Assembly (NCBI GenBank): GCA_004151065.3
Contig: NWUY0303908225.1
Location: forward strand, 1 to 11,879
DNA: 11,879 nucleotides
Reading direction: 5' to 3'
Source of the DNA: Larix sibirica
Taxonomy: Eukaryota > Streptophyta > Pinopsida > Pinales > Pinaceae
Shown: positions 7,913 to 11,879 of the stretch, piece by piece
Layout: each line of letters opens with the position of its first letter
Numbering within the stretch: the stretch's first letter is position 1
The notes under the pieces: generated by a model
What the model was told of the DNA's origin: nothing
The model's input: the letters and a program-made list of their open reading frames with translations, nothing else
The model's database searches: none
Position numbers and translations under genes: made by a program

Positions 7913-8899
7913 TGTAAATGGTGGTATGTAAAATTATGGAAGTGGAATCTCCCTTTGAAGATTAAGTGCTTTTTTTCTGGTTATGTATGAGAAATTGTAT
8001 ACTAACATGGGATAATCTTATTATAAGGGGTTGGACAGGCCCAAACTGCTGTGTACTTTGCAAAAATGAGGGTGAATATGTTTTACTTCTGATGGTAAAT
8101 TGTGAATATAGCAAACAAGTGTGGAAGAACATTTCAGAAGAGTTGCAGATTGACCAAGAGTGGGGTACCAGCACAATCGAAGAAAATATTGAGAATTGGT
8201 TTGGTAATGTCCTCAATCATAAACTTCTTCCTATATTTATGTATTGGGGGATTTGGAAAGTTAGAAATCTTGCTATTTTTTAAAATAAAATCCCCAATAT
8301 CGATATAAACTTCCTAAAAACTTTGGGTCTATATAAGGAATACTACAAAGAGATCAAAATCAAGAAATCAAGAATTAAAATTGCCCCTAATATCTCCTTT
8401 GATTCAGCTATTGGATACCTCAATGGTGCAGCTCAATGTGCAATTTTCGATGATGCAGCTCAAATGTGCAATTGTGATGCTGGTACGTTCATGAGGATAA
8501 ATTCTGATCATAATTACAGGTTAAGGATGAGTTTTGGTATTGGCACAAATACTAGAGTTGAGCTACTAGCTCTGTGGGTCCTTCTACAGTCTGCTTGGCT
8601 AAATGGGATTGTATCCATACAGGTCTTTGGGGATCCTGAGGTTGTTATAAATTGGGCAAATGGAAGGTCAAAATTGCAGGTGCTTGCTTTGGAGCAATGG
8701 TGAAAGAATTTCTTCGCCTATGCCTTCCTTTATGGATTTTTCTATTAGTCACATCTACAAGGATTTCAATTCAACTGCTGCTAAATTATCTAAAAGGGCA
8801 ATTGATGGTCCTGAGGGTACTCTTTTCTATGAAGAATATATGGAAGAGGAGCAAATATTTGAAGGCTCATATGATCTTTTTTTTAATTTTGTACTATAA
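7913..8899 (+). pseudogene. LINE ORF2 C-terminus (zf-RVT plus RNase H), copy B, broken
   Basis: The zf-RVT part reads WYVKLWKWNLPLKIKC in one phase, then passes a T-run at 7970-7976 into a second phase with LTWDNLIIRGWTGPNCCVLC. The CxxC pair (8050, 8059) and last Cys (8101) remain, while the expected His reads Leu (8086). The same phase continues to 8703 with one stop (TAA 8281, probably a former GAA). It includes MYWGIWKVRNLAIF, then RNase H: YLNGAAQ (8416), FDDAAQ (8446), TRVELLALW (Glu at 8560) and VFGDPEVVINW (Asp at 8632). A shift near 8701 moves to another phase ending at TAA 8897: SHIYKDFNSTAAKLSKRAI, where the final catalytic Asp reads Ala (8780), and GTLFYEEYMEEEQIFEG. It is inactive as it stands. 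Confidence 0.87.
8427..8480 (+). repeat. 27-bp tandem duplication inside the RNase H active-site motif of copy B
   Basis: TGCAGCTCAATGTGCAATT at 8427 recurs at 8454 as TGCAGCTCAAATGTGCAATT. The shift is 27 bp, which adds nine codons in frame. The motif that is normally FDGAAQ therefore appears twice, as YLNGAAQ and as FDDAAQ. Confidence 0.75.
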
Positions 8900-9020
8900 G
8901 GATGACTATAAATTTTGGTAAATGTTGAACTGATTATAGCTAAGTATGTATGGAATCAGAATTTTTAGTGAAGATTTTGTAGATTTGCAATAGTTGGTTT
9001 CAGTTTAGAGAACCTTTTGG

Positions 9021-9173
9021 TAAATTAACTATAAATTCAGTTTTTTGGAACTGCGATGATGGGTTAATATTCAGGATTCGCATATGTCATTTGGAAGTAA
9101 ATTAACTATAAATTCAGTTTTTTGGAACTGCGATAATGAGTTAATATTCAAGATTCGCATTGTCATTTGGAAG
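9021..9173 (+). repeat. 77-bp tandem duplication in the 3' region of copy B
   Basis: Unit 1 is 9021-9097 and unit 2 is 9098-9173. Both begin TAAATTAACTATAAATTCAG and end CATTTGGAAG. By eye they differ by three substitutions, all G in unit 1 and A in unit 2, and one single-base deletion. Confidence 0.95.
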
Positions 9174-9203
9174 ATGTTATCTATTATTTTGTAAGATTTT
9201 TAT

Positions 9204-9231
9204 TTTCTTGATTTCTCGAAATAGCAAGAAA
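9204..9231 (+). other. Terminal stem-loop in the 3' end of LINE copy B
   Basis: TTTCTTGATTTC (9204-9215) pairs with GAAAT and CAAGAAA (9218-9231). The result is a 12-bp stem with a 2-nt bulge (AG) and a 2-nt loop. It sits just before a T-rich end. Some LINE reverse transcriptases recognise a 3' terminal RNA hairpin, and whether this family does is not known to me. Confidence 0.55.
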
Positions 9232-9245
9232 TTTTTTTATTTTAT

Positions 9246-9774
9246 TTTTTTTCGACTAACATTTATAATTTTAATAAATTAAAAAATCTTCAAAATAATT
9301 ATAAAACTAAATAAAGAGTATACATACTAAGTGCCCACCTCCTATGTAAAATATTATTACATTATTATAATGCAAATTGAAAAGTTATTTGAAAAATATT
9401 AAATAACATAAGTCATCAATTATCAATAAAAAATCCAAATTTATACACATGAGCACATTTGAATAAGTGGTAAATAAAAATTGTCAATAGATATCATTAC
9501 CACTCAATACCTACCTATCTTTTTCCATGGGCTTTTTTTTTCAATATCTACCTAGCATTTTCCATGGGCTATTAACATTGATTTGCTAGTCTTAAAAAAT
9601 TAAGATATATCCATTATTAGTCCCTGTCTCAGGTTAAAATAAATAAAAGACACAGACATTTGAGCTCCTACACTACAAACCGCCCATAATTCTTCAATAA
9701 TTTGACATAACAACATTGGGGACAATACTCAAGCGGACTAAACGCTAAATCTAACTCTGGTTCTGTTCTAAAGT
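9246..9774. other. AT-rich spacer with no gene
   Basis: No coding-like frame or RNA gene was seen. The only internal structure is the imperfect 30-bp direct repeat listed separately. The right end is the target site of LINE copy C. Confidence 0.6.
9504..9570. repeat. Imperfect 30-bp direct repeat, 37-bp period
   Basis: TCAATACCTACCTATCTTTT (9504 on) recurs as TCAATATCTACCTAGCATTT (9541 on). Both continue into TCCATGGGCT and are separated by a T-run. By eye there are three mismatches in 30. It looks like a local duplication. Confidence 0.7.
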
Positions 9775-9789
9775 TAAATCAGAGTTCGG
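9775..9789. repeat. Target-site duplication of LINE copy C, left (15 bp)
   Basis: TAAATCAGAGTTCGG is repeated identically at 10835-10849. LINE coding similarity starts immediately to its right. The TAAAT end could partly coincide with the element's TAAA tail, so the certain part is AAATCAGAGTTCGG. Confidence 0.85.
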
Positions 9790-10651
9790 AAGATGTTTCC
9801 CATATTTTCATACATTGCTTCTTTCTTCGTAATTCTGGCAAGAATTGCAGGTTTGGTTATCATTTTATGATGAGTGGACTGGTCTCACTCTCAGCGACTG
9901 CCTCTGGAGCCGGTGCCATAGGGATGTTAAATTTAAAAACCTTACCTTACTTATGATTTGGATCATATGGAAGGTACGGAATCGACTATATTCGAAGGTA
10001 TTACTCCCTCCATCTTTGTTGCATGTAGATTGATTGTTCAATTATGGCATGAGTTTCCTATCCCTGTGGTGAATTCAAAGGTCAGAGTGGTCATTTATCC
10101 CTGTGGTGAGTTCAAAGGTCAGAGTTGTCATTCATCCTACTTTGGAGGACGATACACCCTATGGACTTTTTTATGGAGCTGCCAAGTCTGGTAAATGCGG
10201 CTCTGGTGGGGTGTTATATATCAAGCAAAATCATAAAATATATTTGAAGTTGGTTGTTGGTTTGGGTAGTAACATGATGGCCGAGCTTTTGGCACTTAGG
10301 AGTCTCCTTTGGTTCACCTTGAAAAGAGGCCTTATCACCTTGTCAGTATTTGGTGACTTTCAAGTCATCATCAAATGGGCAGAAGAGATTCATGATATCA
10401 ATACCATTCTACTAATTCAGTGGCTAGTGAATGTAAGGACTCTGATCAACTCTTTCTCTCACATTTTGTTTCGTCGTATCTATAGAGAGGCAAACCAGGA
10501 TGTTGATAGGCTTTCAAAGGACGCAATAGGTGATATGGACGGTTTCATCTTTTATGAGGAGTTATGTGATGATGTGCTAATGGATCAAGGGCATGTCCGG
10601 GCTATCTATCTAGCTCCCTTATTTTTGTCTTCTGCTACTGATATTTCCTAG
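9790..10651 (+). pseudogene. LINE ORF2 C-terminus (end of zf-RVT plus RNase H), copy C, broken
   Basis: The fragment opens with EDVSHIFIHC (9789-9818), the E-x-x-x-H...C end of zf-RVT. It then changes phase to QVWLSFYDEWTG and LMIWIIWKVRNR, and again near 9990 to IFEGITPSIFVACRLIVQLW. A 37-bp duplication at 10059 causes another phase change, after which one phase runs to TAG 10649. That last phase is the RNase H. The first catalytic Asp is Tyr in GLFYGAAKSG (TAT, 10172). The Glu of MAELLAL (10283), the Asp of SVFGDFQVIIKWA (10355) and the Asp of NQDVDRLSKDAI (10505) remain. RRIYREAN precedes the last Asp. The tail GFIFYEELCDDV parallels copy B. Confidence 0.88.
10059..10132 (+). repeat. 37-bp tandem duplication that breaks the ORF2 frame of copy C
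   Basis: Units 10059-10095 and 10096-10132 both begin TATCCCTGTGGTGA and differ at two positions by eye. Because 37 is not a multiple of three, the phase changes. PVVNSKVRVVI is read in one phase in unit 1, and its near-copy PVVSSKVRVVI in the next phase in unit 2. Confidence 0.93.
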
Positions 10652-10834
10652 TTTCTTTTATTAGTCTACTTTGTGGATCATGTTATCACTGAATAGCTTA
10701 CTTATGTTTTTGTTATCCTTTTGAAAATGGGCGTTGGCCTGACAGACGTAATCCTTTATGCACAAACTATGTAACTTTGATTTTCATGCTGAAAATAACA
10801 AATTGCGGCTTTTTCTTTCTGAAAAATAAATAAA
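10652..10834 (+). other. 3' untranslated region and TAAA tail of LINE copy C
   Basis: This non-coding 3' end contains a small perfect hairpin, TTTTCA (10781-10786) with TGAAAA (10790-10795) around a TGC loop. It ends with a short TAAA array that abuts the right-hand target-site duplication. Confidence 0.7.
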
Positions 10835-10849
10835 TAAATCAGAGTTCGG
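10835..10849. repeat. Target-site duplication of LINE copy C, right (15 bp)
   Basis: It is identical to 9775-9789 and directly follows the TAAA tail of copy C. The host sequence resumes after it (TAGAACTCGCG). Confidence 0.85.
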
Positions 10850-11029
10850 TAGAACTCGCGATAAATCCCTAAACGTCTTCCTCACATGGATATTGGTCTT
10901 TCCTAAACCAATTAGTTGAAATATTGACGTCTCTCTTGAAGCAGAATTTTTAGCAATATCTAAAGAGAAGTTGGTGCACTAGAGCTTACAATTTCTTTTT
11001 CATGCATGTTATTTAATAATAAAAATGGA
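10850..11029. other. Spacer with no recognisable feature
   Basis: This is host DNA to the right of the copy C target site. No frame, repeat or RNA gene was seen on either strand. Confidence 0.5.
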
Positions 11030-11230
11030 TTATCCGGTTCTAGATCAATACAGTTAAGGTACTCTTTGTGATGTTGTGGGTTTAAATCTTAAAAATCCTT
11101 GCATGTCATGAGTGGGGAAGTGTTAGTACGTCTTGGAATATAGTGGTAGCGTACCAAAATCACCCCGTGTCAAGCGAGTAATATTGTGTATGGACTGCTA
11201 AAGCCTATGAAAGTATACATAACCTACCCT
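11030..11230 (+). mobile_element. Possible tRNA-derived SINE
   Basis: ATACAGTTAAGGTAC (about 11048-11062) resembles the tRNA D-arm/A-box sequence. About 16 bp later GTTTAAATC (11080-11088) matches eight of nine positions of the B-box consensus GWTCRANNC. This pair is the RNA polymerase III internal promoter of tRNA-derived SINEs. There is no tRNA cloverleaf, so it is not a tRNA gene. The 3' end is a guess and no target-site duplication was identified. Confidence 0.35.
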
Positions 11231-11761
11231 TCCATATTTGAGCATATAATCTCAGAGGAAAAAGCATTATTCTTAACCATTAAACCCACAAAAACCATTC
11301 ATCTTTCTAATCTATATCACATTTGTTAAATCTAAATCGATTTGATTAACTTAACATTCTCAAATTCATATGGACTTTGTTAGGTTTTTATCAACCATGA
11401 CATTACTAATAATCTTTAAATAACATTTTGATAAATAGTCAAATAAATCTTCTTAAAATCTATAAACTTTATAATTGATGTTATATTATTTTAAAATAAA
11501 TAATTAATTAAAACTTGTTGAAATGTATCACCTTTATATTAATATAATGATATTTAAGTTAATATATTTGCAATCATCACTTGAGTTTTATAGATTATTA
11601 ATTTTAGTTCAAAGAGAAATCTAACACCTTAATAAGAAATCTAACACCTTAATATCTTATGATTCTTGTATATCAATAAATGAGAAATATATAACTACTA
11701 ATTATATTTTAAATATATTATTGTGACGCTTCCATATTATTTAATGCCTCAATTATATATA
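11231..11761. other. AT-rich spacer with a short tandem repeat
   Basis: No coding-like frame is present. The only clear structure is a perfect 20-bp tandem repeat at 11615-11654. Confidence 0.55.
11615..11654. repeat. Perfect 20-bp tandem repeat, two units
   Basis: AGAAATCTAACACCTTAATA occurs at 11615-11634 and, identical, at 11635-11654. The absence of any mismatch suggests a recent slippage duplication. Confidence 0.95.
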
Positions 11762-11879
11762 ATTTGACTAGGTTTAACAGTTAAGAACATGTGTGTTTCT
11801 TCCTAGGAAGTCATATGTTCAAATCTGGAGGGGGTAGGGTATGTACACCTCTGTAGACTTTAGCAGTTACATCGTTACG
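11762..11879 (+). mobile_element. Possible tRNA-derived SINE head, cut by the window end
   Basis: TAGGTTTAACAGTTAAGAAC (from 11769) resembles a tRNA D-arm/A box. GTTCAAATC (11817-11825) fits the B-box consensus GWTCRANNC at all nine positions. The spacing between them is right for a polymerase III promoter. The sequence beyond (GGAGGGGGTAGGG and onward) does not fold as a tRNA, which favours a SINE. The element runs off the window. Confidence 0.42.

Larger units (their letters stand above)
7911..9245 (+). mobile_element. LINE copy B: 3' fragment of an RNase H-bearing L1-type LINE
   Basis: Only the C-terminal part of ORF2 (zf-RVT and RNase H) plus the 3' untranslated region are present. Copy B is much less decayed than copy A: one nonsense codon, one homopolymer slip and one late frameshift over about 1 kb. 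Its RNase H resembles that of copy C (shared LLAL, VFGD, LSK and YEE blocks) more than that of copy A. The 3' region has a 77-bp tandem duplication and a terminal hairpin. Both ends are approximate. I found no convincing target-site duplication, because the flanks are too AT-rich. Confidence 0.8.
9790..10834 (+). mobile_element. LINE copy C: 5'-truncated L1-type LINE with RNase H and TAAA tail
   Basis: A 15-bp duplication flanks a fragment that begins inside the zf-RVT region and ends in AAATAAATAAATAAA. This is a textbook 5'-truncated LINE insertion of about 1,045 bp. Its RNase H frame is mostly open to 10651, so it is the youngest-looking LINE piece here by coding decay. It belongs near copy B by protein similarity. 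The junction base at 9790 is defined by the end of the duplication. Confidence 0.88.

Noticed and set aside
7860-9275. Possible target-site duplication of LINE copy B (AACATAATTATAA near 7893 and AACATTTATAA near 9259).
   Set aside because: The matches are short, gapped and in AT-rich sequence, so chance similarity is likely.
11769-11840. Functional tRNA gene.
   Set aside because: A and B box-like sequences are present, but there is no acceptor stem or anticodon arm that pairs.
1-11879. LTR retrotransposon or CRISPR array.
   Set aside because: There are no long terminal repeats, no integrase or protease motifs, and no regularly spaced short repeats.

Overview
The window reads as repeat-rich, AT-rich nuclear DNA of a land plant. 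A gymnosperm such as a conifer is a reasonable but unproven guess. The main evidence is several decayed L1-type LINE retrotransposons whose ORF2 ends in a plant-type RNase H domain. I see no intact protein-coding gene, no rRNA gene and no CRISPR array. Every recognisable element lies on the + strand.

Layout: (1) 94-5472, LINE copy A, old and heavily decayed. The order is endonuclease, linker, reverse transcriptase, thumb, zf-RVT zinc-binding region and RNase H, ending at a TGA at 4106-4108. It is followed by about 1.1 kb of broken but protein-like frames (4126-5268) and an A-rich 3' end. (2) 5473-6136, AT-rich DNA with no feature. (3) 6151-7498, a GC-richer retroposed insertion bounded by a perfect 14-bp target-site duplication (TSD; 6137-6150 and 7499-7512). 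It carries one roughly 354-codon frame with four internal stops and no frameshift, and the product is unrecognised. (4) 7911-9245, LINE copy B, a 3' fragment holding the zf-RVT and RNase H regions, with two tandem duplications and a 3' hairpin. (5) 9790-10834, LINE copy C, a 5'-truncated insertion with a 15-bp TSD, an RNase H domain and a TAAA-type tail. (6) 10850-11879, AT-rich DNA with two possible tRNA-derived SINE heads.

None of these elements can now work alone: each has stops, frameshifts or lost catalytic residues. While active, such LINEs copied themselves by target-primed reverse transcription. The endonuclease nicks DNA, the reverse transcriptase copies the RNA from its 3' end, and RNase H degrades the RNA strand. 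The two clean TSDs and the 5' truncation of copy C record that process.

The best candidates for something undescribed are the protein-like region downstream of RNase H in copy A and the unrecognised 354-codon frame of the 6151-7498 insertion. Both sit just upstream of a LINE-like 3' end and both end in a coiled-coil-like stretch. They may be remnants of an extra LINE reading frame, but this is inference.
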